Assembly: GCA_013140705.1 (NCBI GenBank)
Contig: JABFSH010000021.1
Span: forward strand, 62,001-126,000
Direction of reading: 5' to 3'
Origin: Methylococcaceae bacterium
GTDB taxonomy: Bacteria > Pseudomonadota > Gammaproteobacteria > Methylococcales > Methylomonadaceae
Length of the DNA stretch: 64,000 nt
This document shows, in pieces, positions 49,658 through 59,509 of this stretch. Both the position numbers and the translations under genes were made by a program. The notes below the pieces were generated by a model. That model did not search any database and was not told where the DNA came from. It saw only the letters and a list, made by a program, of their open reading frames with translations. The first letter of the stretch is position 1; each line of letters opens with the position of its first letter.

Positions 49658-51240
49658 TATTCCTCTTCTTTGCCACGTAGCAAAGTTTCAGGATGTTGCT
49701 CCAGGTAATCCGTCAGTTGATTGACTGAGTTGGCTGCGCGATTCAATTCCTGCAATAATTTATCGAGCTCATAATGCGTGGTGGAGCCGGGTTCTAGCGA
49801 TTTTAAGACCTGTTGCGCTGAGGACATGGTCTTGTCAGTATTGCTTAACGTACCCTTGGCCGTGGCAAGCATGCCAGTTGCCGCTTTGGACGTTTCCTGC
49901 AAGGCCAGCAAGGTATGATCGATATCCGCGCTCAATTTGTCCAACGGCAACTTGGCAATCTTATCCATAATAATTTGTGCAGAATGGGTAAATTGATCCA
50001 ACGAACTGGTGGTGGTCGGAAATTCTGGATACACGCTGTCATTGGCTGTCTCTACAATTCTGCTTTTGGGATGGAAATCAAGATCGACCAGTAATTGCCC
50101 TGTCAATAGACTGCCTGTCTGTAATTGCGCTCGCAAACCTTTTTTAATCAGTTGCGCCATGATGTCCATATCACTGACATTGGCTTGATTATTCACTTCT
50201 CTGATGCGATCGGGCTCCAGCTCAACCGTAACAGGAACACGGAGTTCAGCCGTTTTTTTATCCAGCTCCAGACTGATATTGCTTACCGACCCTATCGGTA
50301 TGCCTCGCAGCTGCACAGGTGCACCTTCAGTAAGCCCGCGTACCGAACCGTTAAAATACATGACATACCTTAACGTGTTTTTATAAATAATCTGGGTCGA
50401 TTGATCATAAGTTTCGTACAGCTGAAACAAGGTATTTTCTGGCTGGATATCTTTGACACCATCATTCGCTGCTGCACGAAAGGCAATACCTCCACTTAAT
50501 AATGAGATCAAGGGCCCGGTTCTGACCTTAAAACCATCGGCACCCGCAGATAAATCAATACCGCTATCCACCCAAAAACGTGTGTTTTTCCTGACGAACT
50601 GATCATAGGGGGCATGAATGAATATGGTTAAACGTATCGCATCCGCATCTTTGGACAACTCATGACTGAGTACTTCGCCGACGTTAATCCCATGAAAATT
50701 AATGGGTGTGCCCGGACGCATCGAGCCAAGATCGGATGTTTCTAGGACAAATTGTTTGCCCTGGTCGGTATTTTTCAACAACGGCGGCGCTGTAAGTCCG
50801 ATGAAATGGCTTTCCTTGGGACCGTCACTCGGCTTGATTTCTATGTAGGCTCCTGAAATTAATGTCCCCAAACCAGAAATTCCGCCCAACCCGACTTGCG
50901 GTCTAACCACCCAGAAACTGGTATTTTTATTCAGATAATTCGCCGCATCACTGTTCATCTGCGCAGTCACCAGGATTGTTTTCAAATCATCATTGATGGT
51001 GATGGCTGTCACTTTTCCCACTTCGACGTCCAGATATCTGATTTTTGTTTTATCAACCTCAAGACCTTCGGCGGTTGGAAAACTAATGGTGATCATTGGA
51101 CCTTTTTCAGACATGGATTTATAGATAAGCCAGCCACTCACCAGCAAGGCGACGAGCGGTAACAACCAGACCAGCGGTAATTCTGATTTCTTGTTGAGTT
51201 TTACTTCGGATGTATTGAATGACTCATCTGAATCCATCAT
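49657..51240 (-). CDS. pqiB: Intermembrane transport protein PqiB (MCE family)
   Basis: 527 residues: one membrane helix (about 23-43), three MCE/MlaD domains (about 45-135, 155-250, 285-390) and a C-terminal helical needle. It forms a tunnel across the periplasm for lipid movement. Operon pqiA1-pqiA2-pqiB-pqiC with near-zero spacing. Confidence 0.95.
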   Translation of the reverse strand: MMDSDESFNTSEVKLNKKSELPLVWLLPLVALLVSGWLIYKSMSEKGPMITISFPTAEGLEVDKTKIRYLDVEVGKVTAITINDDLKTILVTAQMNSDAANYLNKNTSFWVVRPQVGLGGISGLGTLISGAYIEIKPSDGPKESHFIGLTAPPLLKNTDQGKQFVLETSDLGSMRPGTPINFHGINVGEVLSHELSKDADAIRLTIFIHAPYDQFVRKNTRFWVDSGIDLSAGADGFKVRTGPLISLLSGGIAFRAAANDGVKDIQPENTLFQLYETYDQSTQIIYKNTLRYVMYFNGSVRGLTEGAPVQLRGIPIGSVSNISLELDKKTAELRVPVTVELEPDRIREVNNQANVSDMDIMAQLIKKGLRAQLQTGSLLTGQLLVDLDFHPKSRIVETANDSVYPEFPTTTSSLDQFTHSAQIIMDKIAKLPLDKLSADIDHTLLALQETSKAATGMLATAKGTLSNTDKTMSSAQQVLKSLEPGSTTHYELDKLLQELNRAANSVNQLTDYLEQHPETLLRGKEEE

Positions 51241-51243
51241 AGA

Positions 51244-51855
51244 TTATCGCTGATAGTCCCAAAGCAGGCGTGGATCAAACATTTTGGCAGCCATCATCGT
51301 CAACACAACCACGGCAGCAAATGCTGTTGCGGCCGGTCCGGCTATCACACTGGCGACACCACCCAAGTCTACCAGTCCTACCAAAATCGATATCATGAAT
51401 ATATCCAGCATCGACCAACGACCCACGAAAGCGATAACCCGATACAGACGTGTCCAAAGACGGGCATTGATTTGCCAACGAAAATGTGCACAAAATAACA
51501 ATAGCGTAATACCCAGCAATTTTAACAAGGGCACCAAAATACTGGCGACCAAAACGAGCAGGGCGATTGGCAACATATCACTTTCAACTAGAGCGACTAT
51601 ACCGCCAATAATGGTGTGGGGTTCTCCTTGACCAAATCGGCTGACCGTCATTATCGGAAAGATATTGGCCGGAATATATAGCGCATAACCACTCAGTATA
51701 AACGCGGCTGTCCGCTGAACACTGTCTGGCATACGTACATAAAGCCTGCTACCGCAGAGTTGACAATGATTTGGACTACTCGATAACTTTGCCAATAAGC
51801 CACAATCATGGCAACGTACGAGACCCTGCGCTAAAGCAGTGACATTATTTTTCAC
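51244..51855 (-). CDS. pqiA: Paraquat-inducible protein A, second half
   Basis: 203 residues: a zinc-ribbon-like CHDCG...CQLCG near residues 15-36, then four transmembrane helices. It corresponds to the C-terminal half of E. coli PqiA. Separate gene here, overlapping the first half by four bases (ATGA). Confidence 0.9.
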   Translation of the reverse strand: MKNNVTALAQGLVRCHDCGLLAKLSSSPNHCQLCGSRLYVRMPDSVQRTAAFILSGYALYIPANIFPIMTVSRFGQGEPHTIIGGIVALVESDMLPIALLVLVASILVPLLKLLGITLLLFCAHFRWQINARLWTRLYRVIAFVGRWSMLDIFMISILVGLVDLGGVASVIAGPAATAFAAVVVLTMMAAKMFDPRLLWDYQR

Positions 51856-52472
51856 GCCTGCTGCTTCTGCATATCGTTAATGCGCTGCCAGAACTGATAG
51901 TGATCGAGACCACTGGATAACGTGACGGCGACCATCAACAAGGCTACAAAGGCATAGAGCCCAAATCCAAATTTTAATTCGGCAAGCGATGAGAGTTTTA
52001 CGCAAGCCACGATAATGCCTAGCATGTATACTTCCAGCATTGCCCACTCGTCCAGGTGTTGCAGCCAACGCATCCAAACCGCCAGATTGGGATTAGGTTT
52101 ATCGAAAAAAAGATGTCCGCTTATCAGTAACGACAGGATGATAGTAAGCACCGGAAACAACATGCTCGACAAAAACACCAGCGCAGCAACAATCCACATG
52201 TCGTCCTTGATTAACATGACAACACCGGACCATAACGAACCGTCATTGGAATTGCCAAAAATTTTAATGCTTATTAGCGGCATCAGATTGGCCGGCATCA
52301 TCAGTATCAATCCCGAAACAGACAGCGCGAAGGTTCGCTCGATGCTATGTCTGCGCGGCCGCTGAAGCAAATAGCCGCAGCGGGGGCAATGAGCTTTTTC
52401 ACCCATCACAGGAAAAGCTCTGTTCAGTAAAACATCGCATTCGGGGCAGGCATCAAGGTTTATTCTGCGCAT
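51852..52472 (-). CDS. Paraquat-inducible protein A, first half
   Basis: 206 residues with a zinc ribbon (CPECD...CPRCGYL, about 9-35) and four transmembrane helices; homologous to the next gene and to the N-terminal half of E. coli PqiA. First gene of the pqi operon. Confidence 0.9.
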   Translation of the reverse strand: MRRINLDACPECDVLLNRAFPVMGEKAHCPRCGYLLQRPRRHSIERTFALSVSGLILMMPANLMPLISIKIFGNSNDGSLWSGVVMLIKDDMWIVAALVFLSSMLFPVLTIILSLLISGHLFFDKPNPNLAVWMRWLQHLDEWAMLEVYMLGIIVACVKLSSLAELKFGFGLYAFVALLMVAVTLSSGLDHYQFWQRINDMQKQQA

Positions 52473-52583
52473 AAAAGCTTTAAAAGGTATGTGCTCCGTT
52501 CAGATCCATCGCGATTTTCCGGACAATTCTATATCAGCTACCTGCTGCCAATTGACACCAATAAACAGCATTCTTCAATCGCT

Positions 52584-53135
52584 TTACCATTGAGATTCAC
52601 CCGTCTCGGGATCATACATTTCATGAACAATTTTATTCCGGTTTGCAATTAATTCCTCGATACTTGGTGAATTACGCATGGCTCGCGAAATCGCCAATTT
52701 CATGGCTTCGTAATTGGTCCGATACAGATCCTTGCGATCGAGATCGGGATTGGTTGCACACTCGGGAGCAATCCAGATCATTGCGATAATACACAAATCA
52801 TTGGCCTGATCGGCCGGAATTACGCCTGCAATGACGCTGTCCAATACGGCATCGGCAATTGCCGACTGTACAGGACCGCCAAACAAGTTCACATAAGCAC
52901 TGGATTTTATGGTGACTTTAGGCACCATTAATGTGGCAGGGCGAACCTGTTGATTGCAGGCTCTGATGGCAAACATGCGGGTATGACCCTCTGTTTGCCC
53001 CATCAACGTAGCAAAGGCGTTGCCGGCGGGGCCTTTGACATTACCGATAAGAATTTCAGGCATGGCATCTGTACCTTGTCCTTCGCTTGAAAAAACCGTG
53101 GCTTCGCCGGTTCTGAACCAAATTGTATCTGACAT
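52584..53135 (-). CDS. Formaldehyde-activating enzyme family protein, divergent (Fae-like)
   Basis: 183 residues from ATG 53135 (GGGA upstream; a GTG four codons earlier is weaker). Family marks include ILIGNVKGPAGNAF, TLMVPKVTI, GPVQSAIADAVLDSVIAGVIP and the NYEAMKLAISRAM helix. Canonical Fae joins formaldehyde to tetrahydromethanopterin using a histidine in its GNEVAHIDLIIG segment; aligned with that, this protein has Met25 (DAMPEILIG), so the catalytic His is missing. It therefore looks like one of the Fae paralogues of unclear function. Not linked to other H4MPT genes. It has its own transcript between pqi and the LTA-like gene. Confidence 0.85.
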   Translation of the reverse strand: MSDTIWFRTGEATVFSSEGQGTDAMPEILIGNVKGPAGNAFATLMGQTEGHTRMFAIRACNQQVRPATLMVPKVTIKSSAYVNLFGGPVQSAIADAVLDSVIAGVIPADQANDLCIIAMIWIAPECATNPDLDRKDLYRTNYEAMKLAISRAMRNSPSIEELIANRNKIVHEMYDPETGESQW

Positions 53136-53340
53136 TGGAAATCCCACATAAGCTTAAGATGAACGGCCATTCTATGATGAAAGAACAACAGCGGCAATAC
53201 TTACCTACAGCTTGTTATCGAAGTCGAAGTTAGACGGCAGGTGCTGCAATATCCCTATGGTATTATGATGCGCTTTTATTCACTCCCTGTTCATTTGCCG
53301 GGTTCTATAGTTGCTGAAGCACTTCTACTGTCCGTAATTT

Positions 53341-55191
53341 ATGTTAACCAATTTACTGCCGCTGTTTTCCACGACGCTACTGTATGCCATTTATTACCTG
53401 ATCAGTGCGTTCAAATTTGATGTGGACTTAGAACCAGCGGCCGTTCCCTACGATTATCTGTTGCAACTGTGTTTTGCCTACATTCTATTTTCGCTGTCAA
53501 AACGCTTATGGGTTTTTTGTGTGATCCATACTCTGATCATGGGAATTCTCTATGTAGGCAATGCAGTAAAAATATCCTTTTTCGGCGGTCCGATTATGCC
53601 CGATGATGTCTATGCGCTGCGCTCATTGTTACTGATTCTTGAGGGATGGCGTTTTTTTGCTGCCGCGATTCCGCTGGCGGCCATTGCCAGCTTATTGATT
53701 TTTAACTTTAGCATGCGGCACTGGAGCGCTTATCTTGCTACCTCCATCATATTACTGTTAGCCATGATGCTGGTATATAAACCCGCCACAATCGTTGACT
53801 CCATTGACAAGCATTTTGGCAATTCCGTATGGGATCAGCGCTCCAACTATTTATGGCATGGCGCAACACTTTATTCATTACAGGAAGGTGCTCGTTATTT
53901 TGCTTTGGCCGATGTGCCGCCGGATCCCGATGCGGCCCAGGAAGCCTCCGAACGCTTGCTTGCCAATGTCACCCCCAAAACAGCAGAATCGAGCCCGGTT
54001 TTCACGCCGCGCAACGTCCATATCGTCTTGCTGGAATCATTTTGGGACCCCAATGGCTTGAAAAAAGCCCGTTACAAGCAGAATCCCCTGCCCAACGACT
54101 TTCGTGCCTTATGGAAAAATACCGATTATTCTCATGCGCTATCGCCTGTGTTCGGTGGCTATACGGCGAATGCCGAATTCGAAGTGTTGTGTGGATTTCC
54201 AGTCGTCAAGGATAATGTCAAATTCGAACGGCAACTGCTTAACGATGTGCCGTGCCTGCCCCATGTTCTTGAAGATCAAGGATATCGCACTGTCGTCTCT
54301 CATCCGAATGTTCCGGTATTCTGGAACCGCGTCAATGCTTACCGCCGAATGGGCTTCAAAACCTACTGGTCTCAACAGGATTTTGAACTTGATGACATGA
54401 ATCGGGAATTTCTTGCAGATAGCTCGCTTTATCGACAAGTCATGGAAAAAATCAGCGGTTCTTTAGAATCAAAACAGCCGATACTGGATTACATCGTAAC
54501 TTATTTCGGCCACTGGAATTATCCGCTCAGCGCCAATCGGCCAAATAAAATCTCCTCACCGTCCAAAGTCGAAGAAGTCACCAGTTACGCCAACACCATT
54601 TATTACAAATCCCGAGAATTGATGGCCTTTATTGATCAATTGCGTAAACGCGATCCTGAGAGCATCATTGTCGTGTTTGGTGATCATTTACCCTTTCTGG
54701 GCGAGAATTTCGCCGGTTATGTCGATTCCGGTGTTTTAGCTGAAAGTCGCAGTGACTTTACGCCGGACATGTTCAAGTTCTATGTGAGCACACCGTTGCT
54801 GATTATCGACGGCAAACGGGGACCACTAAAAGTTGGCAGCCTGCCACTGTATCAGGTACCCAAACTGCTGCTCAATCTGCTTAATTTCAACGAACGAACC
54901 ATCATGGACTATGTAACGCCACCATCAAATTTACGTGTGCGACCACTGCCAGGACTGCATTTTAACTTGCTGCCTGATGGGAAAATCGACTTATGCAAAG
55001 AACCGCCCTTCGCTGAAACATGTCATATCTCTACAAAATGGCTTCAGGACGTGATCGCAGTGAGTAACGATTTATTTATTGGGCGTCAGTTTACGCGTCC
55101 GCAGCACCCGAGGGCAGAGCCATTGAGACCAACACAGGAACAGGCTTCCTCGTTGCAGGTCAGCGATGTCGCACCTGCAACGGAAAAATAA
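53341..55191 (+). CDS. LTA-synthase-like membrane sulfatase/phosphoglycerol transferase
   Basis: 616 residues: about four membrane helices (10-145), then an extracytoplasmic alkaline-phosphatase-fold domain. Metal/catalytic residues are Glu232 in LLESFWDP, the nucleophile Thr275 in FGGYTANAEFE, and the metal ligands in VVFGDHLPF (about 445). Relatives transfer phosphoglycerol or phosphoethanolamine to envelope glycans. A Gram-negative glycan such as a periplasmic glucan is the likely acceptor, but this is inferred. Followed by exported orphan genes on the same strand. Confidence 0.85.
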   Translation: MLTNLLPLFSTTLLYAIYYLISAFKFDVDLEPAAVPYDYLLQLCFAYILFSLSKRLWVFCVIHTLIMGILYVGNAVKISFFGGPIMPDDVYALRSLLLILEGWRFFAAAIPLAAIASLLIFNFSMRHWSAYLATSIILLLAMMLVYKPATIVDSIDKHFGNSVWDQRSNYLWHGATLYSLQEGARYFALADVPPDPDAAQEASERLLANVTPKTAESSPVFTPRNVHIVLLESFWDPNGLKKARYKQNPLPNDFRALWKNTDYSHALSPVFGGYTANAEFEVLCGFPVVKDNVKFERQLLNDVPCLPHVLEDQGYRTVVSHPNVPVFWNRVNAYRRMGFKTYWSQQDFELDDMNREFLADSSLYRQVMEKISGSLESKQPILDYIVTYFGHWNYPLSANRPNKISSPSKVEEVTSYANTIYYKSRELMAFIDQLRKRDPESIIVVFGDHLPFLGENFAGYVDSGVLAESRSDFTPDMFKFYVSTPLLIIDGKRGPLKVGSLPLYQVPKLLLNLLNFNERTIMDYVTPPSNLRVRPLPGLHFNLLPDGKIDLCKEPPFAETCHISTKWLQDVIAVSNDLFIGRQFTRPQHPRAEPLRPTQEQASSLQVSDVAPATEK

Positions 55192-55332
55192 TGCCAACCA
55201 CTCTAATCAAGGCAAGAAGGAACCGAATCGAAAAAGCAGCTCATTACAAAGCTTTTCATCAGCATGACGATCCGATACATCGTCGATAAACTTGAAGAGC
55301 CTCCTTACCTTACTCGTTTTTTGGAGAAAAAC

Positions 55333-56445
55333 ATGACTACCTATTATCGAATATTTCTATTCACATTGCTCATGCTGAGTGCCGGGCATGGTTCCGCGAA
55401 TCAATATAATTTACCGATTCAACTGGATTACAGACTCATCAAGAAAGCGCTCACGACACAAATCTATAAGGGTGCAAATAATACAGCCGAATTATGGAAT
55501 GACCGGCGGGGCTGTAGCTTTTTAAACCTATCCAACCCACAAATCAGCGGTCAAAACGGACAAATCAAATTGTTGAATGATGTTCAGGCCCGTATCGGAA
55601 CCGCACTAGGCGGACAATGTGTCACCATTCTTCAATGGAGTGGCATCCTGCAAACACTGCAAAAACCTACACTGAATGCAGATCGCACTGTTCTTACCTT
55701 ACCGGTAACGCAAGCGAGTGCCTATGACGCTCAGGGGCATCAACTGACGATCAACCAGTTGCAGGACTTGATCAAGCGTTTTGCCGAACCCAAACTGGGC
55801 GAAGCCAAGATTGATTTGAACCAATCACGCAGCGATATTGAACGCACAGTCTCCGAGTATTTACCCAAGGATAATGCTGACCAGGTTAAGGAAATCCTGA
55901 GAACCTTACGATTCGCCAATGTCGATGCCAACACTAACGGCATCGGCATCAAGGTGAGCTTTGATGCCTCACCGCTAAAAATCGATAAAAAACCGGCCGC
56001 TCCACTCAGCGATGCCGAACAAAAGCAATGGCAAGCGTCATGGCTGGAATGGGATGCGATGATCGGCAAAGCCATTCAGCAGGCGTCGAATGACACCAAC
56101 TCGCCAGAATTGCGGGATACCTTGATGGATATTCTGATGGAGTCACGTAGTGCCTTTCAGGCCGGTTTAAAGGCGCATGATCCAGGCGCTGGCGATCCGG
56201 TACGGTTATTTTTTACTCAAACCTGGCAACGATTGGCACCTGTACTTCACACCATCGCCAAGGATTTACCGGACATACAGGGTCTGCGTTACCTGACGTT
56301 TATAGCGGCAACCGATGTCATTTATGAACTTGAAAATATAGGCGCGCCTTTCGGCCTGGATATTTCTTCCGACGGTTTACGGCGACTAGCTCGCCTGCTA
56401 ATGGCGGGAAAAGAGCATCGCGCTGAAATGGACATGGAACCTTAA
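55333..56445 (+). CDS. Exported protein of unknown function
   Basis: 370 residues from ATG 55333 (GGAG upstream; the open frame starts at 55264). A signal peptide ends at GHGSANQ. Ordered alpha/beta sequence with two Cys near residues 53 and 84, and helix-rich C-terminus (about 215-370). I do not recognise a family. 141 bases after the LTA-like gene, same strand, so probably part of the same envelope-related unit. Confidence 0.7.
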   Translation: MTTYYRIFLFTLLMLSAGHGSANQYNLPIQLDYRLIKKALTTQIYKGANNTAELWNDRRGCSFLNLSNPQISGQNGQIKLLNDVQARIGTALGGQCVTILQWSGILQTLQKPTLNADRTVLTLPVTQASAYDAQGHQLTINQLQDLIKRFAEPKLGEAKIDLNQSRSDIERTVSEYLPKDNADQVKEILRTLRFANVDANTNGIGIKVSFDASPLKIDKKPAAPLSDAEQKQWQASWLEWDAMIGKAIQQASNDTNSPELRDTLMDILMESRSAFQAGLKAHDPGAGDPVRLFFTQTWQRLAPVLHTIAKDLPDIQGLRYLTFIAATDVIYELENIGAPFGLDISSDGLRRLARLLMAGKEHRAEMDMEP

Positions 56446-56481
56446 CGTTCGCACAAACTCTATTTCCATGAGGAATAGGTT

Positions 56482-57039
56482 ATGACAAAGTATATTGCTC
56501 TATTATTTACCTTGTTAACCGCAACAACAGCGGCTGACGCGGAAGTCATTAAATGCAGGTTGGCTACCGGAAAAATCGTTTATCAGTCAACGCCCTGTTC
56601 ATCAATGGCGGTCAGTCAGAAAAAAGTCGAGATAAAGCAACTGAGCCCTCGCCAGCTTGAAGAAGCCCGGAGTAAATTGAAAGCCTGGCAGGCTCAACAA
56701 GCGGCAACAGAGGATGCAAAAATTAAAGCCGCCAAAGAATTACAGCAAGAACTGGCCAGACAGGAAACCATCAACGCGCTCAATCGCAACGCTCTGGCCC
56801 AAGAACAACAGGCTTTTGCCGCTCAACGGCAAGCCGAAGCCCTTGAAAACCGCTACAACACAAATTTTTACAGCATCCCTGTTGGGCCGTTTTATTACCC
56901 GCCGCAATCTAATGGCATGGGCCATAACGACCGCCGATTCGATAAACATCACGGCAACCACCGTGAAGACTCGCAACCTCCCCGTCAAGACCAAAAGCGT
57001 CCCATAGGCAGTTTGATACCGAAAAGTTTAATGGACTGA
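56482..57039 (+). CDS. Exported DUF4124-type protein
   Basis: 185 residues: a signal peptide (about 1-20, ending ADAE), an N-terminal DUF4124 domain (VIKCRLATGKIVYQSTPCSS, with its Cys pair), a long Gln/Ala/Glu-rich helix (about 50-125) and a disordered Pro/His-rich tail. Periplasmic. 36 bases after the previous gene with AGGAA before the start. Function unknown. Confidence 0.8.
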   Translation: MTKYIALLFTLLTATTAADAEVIKCRLATGKIVYQSTPCSSMAVSQKKVEIKQLSPRQLEEARSKLKAWQAQQAATEDAKIKAAKELQQELARQETINALNRNALAQEQQAFAAQRQAEALENRYNTNFYSIPVGPFYYPPQSNGMGHNDRRFDKHHGNHREDSQPPRQDQKRPIGSLIPKSLMD

Positions 57040-57619
57040 TTAACCTATTATAAAGCGCTTGTTTGACCCATAGGCCAAATTAACGGGTACAAAAGTTTAT
57101 TTAATGACCCTAGCCTTTGTGGTCCGATCCTAATCATCACATTAGATAATTCCATTATTTCCATATTTTCAATTAGCCATTACTCAGAAACATATAGTTT
57201 TTGATCGATCGAATGGATGTGCATTAACTTTCTTAAATTTTATAGATTCCTGACTGTTCACTTTTTTGTGTATCAAAATAGTTACACTAATACTCACCTC
57301 CACTTGTTACTATTATTATTTTTAATTCATATAGTTACACGAATAATAGCGACTAACTTGCCCCCAATGTGTAACATTTTTATTACACCAATTGAACCTT
57401 AAGCCTTGTTTTGAGAATGTACATCTGTAACATTTTTAATACAGTAATAGAGCTTCACGCGTTGTTTTGGAAATATTCAGGAGCATAAATTTTCAAATCA
57501 ATTTAGGCGTCCAATCTAACCAGTATAAAAATTGCGTATACCAAAGTGCTTTCAGGGGCTGTACATCTCTGAAAGTTAATTATTAAAAACAACAAAGTAA
57601 CCTCGTATAAGCGGATCCT
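57040..57619. other. AT-rich intergenic region
   Basis: About 580 bases with no supported gene; a 61-codon plus-strand frame at 57217 lacks a ribosome site and looks like chance. It contains the 56-bp tandem repeat described separately. Confidence 0.6.
57370..57481. repeat. Imperfect 56-bp tandem duplication
   Basis: Two adjacent copies starting at 57370 and 57426, each opening TGTAACATTTTTA and containing a TTGTTTTG core about 35 bases in. Divergence is about 35-40 percent, concentrated in the middle. They lie 140-250 bases upstream of the secreted orphan gene and could be repeated regulator sites. Confidence 0.55.
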
Positions 57620-58081
57620 ATGAAAACTACTAACGTATTGAGCTATCTAAACCTGAATTTGTTTGTATTATGTTTACTTTTAATCGGCACCCAGAGAGCT
57701 GAGGCCCTATGTGCATCGGGCTCGGTAACCTTAAGGGCGCCACTGTATCTCGTCACGGTCGATGCCTCCCGCTTGCTTACTTACCAGCAACAAGTTGGGA
57801 GTGTAGTTAAAAAAGCAGTCTTAAAGAAAGATTGTGTGAGTTATACAACTTATACCATCTCCGGAACCCAAAACTTGCCTTACCTGGACGGAACCCAGTT
57901 TGTGGTTTTAAAGAATGTGTTCAATTCGCCATCGCCGGCGGCAATCACACTAACGGTGGATAAAGGTTCAATCGATACGACGGTAACGGCATCCGGAGCA
58001 TATACAGGGATTAACAGCGATACTTTTGGTATCTATTTGGATGGCGCTATGGTTATGAAAGTAAAACAGCCCTGGAAATAA
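57620..58081 (+). CDS. Small secreted protein of unknown function
   Basis: 153 residues: a signal peptide ending near RAEALC, then a beta-rich domain with two Cys (about 31 and 73) that could form a disulfide. No family recognised. It stands alone behind an AT-rich region with a tandem duplication. ATG 57620 has a weak ribosome site. Confidence 0.7.
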   Translation: MKTTNVLSYLNLNLFVLCLLLIGTQRAEALCASGSVTLRAPLYLVTVDASRLLTYQQQVGSVVKKAVLKKDCVSYTTYTISGTQNLPYLDGTQFVVLKNVFNSPSPAAITLTVDKGSIDTTVTASGAYTGINSDTFGIYLDGAMVMKVKQPWK

Positions 58082-58266
58082 AGAAGGGGTGAATAGTCCG
58101 ATTCACCTTGGCGTTTCACGCAAATAAAAAGAAAATGCGCACAATGTTATAGGGTGAGTAGCCCCGATGCACTCACAGTGAAATCGAGCATATTTGAAAC
58201 CTCTAAATCGTCGATTTTGTTTTATTGCATCGAGGCTGCTGGCTAAGCTCATTACCGCACTCGCAA

Positions 58267-59364
58267 TTAAGAGACCTCCAGCATATTATCGAGAGCCCGC
58301 TTAGCCAAGCGGGCCTCATTAACCGGCACTGAAATCCGGTTAATAACATGCCCTTCCGCCAAATTCTCCATTATCCATGCCAGATGCTGCGGATCGGTTC
58401 TAAACATCGTCGAACACATACAAAGCGTAGGCGACATAAAATGAACATTTTTGCCCTGAGATTTACACTCCTCATGTAAACGATTTACCAGATTCAGCTC
58501 AGTCGCAACCAGCCAGCGCGTGTTAGGTTCAGCTTGCCTAACAGTTCTCAGGATATATTCCGTCGAGCCGATGTAATCGGATTTCCGGCACACTTCAAAA
58601 GAGGCTTCGGGGTGTGAAATGACCTTGGTCTCTGGATAGCGCTGCAGGAAATTATCAATTTGTTCGGGCTTAAAGGCTTGATGCACTGAGCAATGACCCT
58701 GCCATAAAATAATTTTTGCGTTGCGGATCTGCTCTTCTGTTAAGCCGCCCTGATCTCGGTTAAAGTCCCAGGTGACCATGAGCTCCAATGGGATACCCAT
58801 TTTATAACCGGTGTTACGACCTAAATGCTGGTCAGGGAAAAACAACACCTTAGAGCGTTTGGCAAAACTCCATTCCAGTATTTTTTGTGCATTGGACGAG
58901 GTACAGACAATACCGTCATGCTGCCCGCAGAAAGCCTTAAGATCGGCCGCCGAATTGATATATGTGATCGGCGTAACTTCGTTGTCTACATCGATAATTT
59001 GAGCGAGTTCATTCCAGCATTTCTGGACCTTGACCAAATTGGCCATATCTGCCATGGAGCATCCGGCGGCCAGATCCGGCAATATACTGATCTGTTCGGG
59101 TCTGGACAGAATATCGGCCACTTCCGCCATAAAATGGACGCCGCAGAAAACAATAAATTCGGCGGCGGATTGAGCCGCATCTCTGGACAACTTCAATGAA
59201 TCGCCAGTGAAATCTGCATGTTTAAAAACTTCGTTGCGCTGATAATGATGACCCAATATGACGCATCGACTGCCAAGTTTGGCCTTGGCCGCCTGAATGC
59301 GTTGATCACACTCATCATCATCAAGTAAAGCAAAGTCTTCAATGGGTAATGCAGTTGTAGTCAT
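58267..59364 (-). CDS. nadA: Quinolinate synthase NadA
   Basis: 365 residues from ATG 59364 (MTTTALPIED); the frame runs on to 59442 but that tail is not NadA-like. The three [4Fe-4S] ligand cysteines appear to be in FCGVHFMAE, in the middle region, and in LCMCSTMF; GHHYQRNE and HPEASFEVC are family motifs. Condenses iminoaspartate with DHAP to quinolinate. Confidence 0.93.
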   Translation of the reverse strand: MTTTALPIEDFALLDDDECDQRIQAAKAKLGSRCVILGHHYQRNEVFKHADFTGDSLKLSRDAAQSAAEFIVFCGVHFMAEVADILSRPEQISILPDLAAGCSMADMANLVKVQKCWNELAQIIDVDNEVTPITYINSAADLKAFCGQHDGIVCTSSNAQKILEWSFAKRSKVLFFPDQHLGRNTGYKMGIPLELMVTWDFNRDQGGLTEEQIRNAKIILWQGHCSVHQAFKPEQIDNFLQRYPETKVISHPEASFEVCRKSDYIGSTEYILRTVRQAEPNTRWLVATELNLVNRLHEECKSQGKNVHFMSPTLCMCSTMFRTDPQHLAWIMENLAEGHVINRISVPVNEARLAKRALDNMLEVS

Positions 59365-59509
59365 AGGGTTTAAAAGTAAAAATGAGATTAAAACTAGGAC
59401 TGGTTTGCCGTCGTTTCGGTTCAATTTCGCCCTCGACAGCATACATCCAGGGTGGGGTGGGTTAGATGAGTTTATTACCAGCTGTTTTTAATAACACCTG
59501 TATTTATTC

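Noticed and set aside
57217-57402. 61-codon plus-strand frame in the AT-rich gap
   Set aside because: AT-driven chance frame with no start signals.
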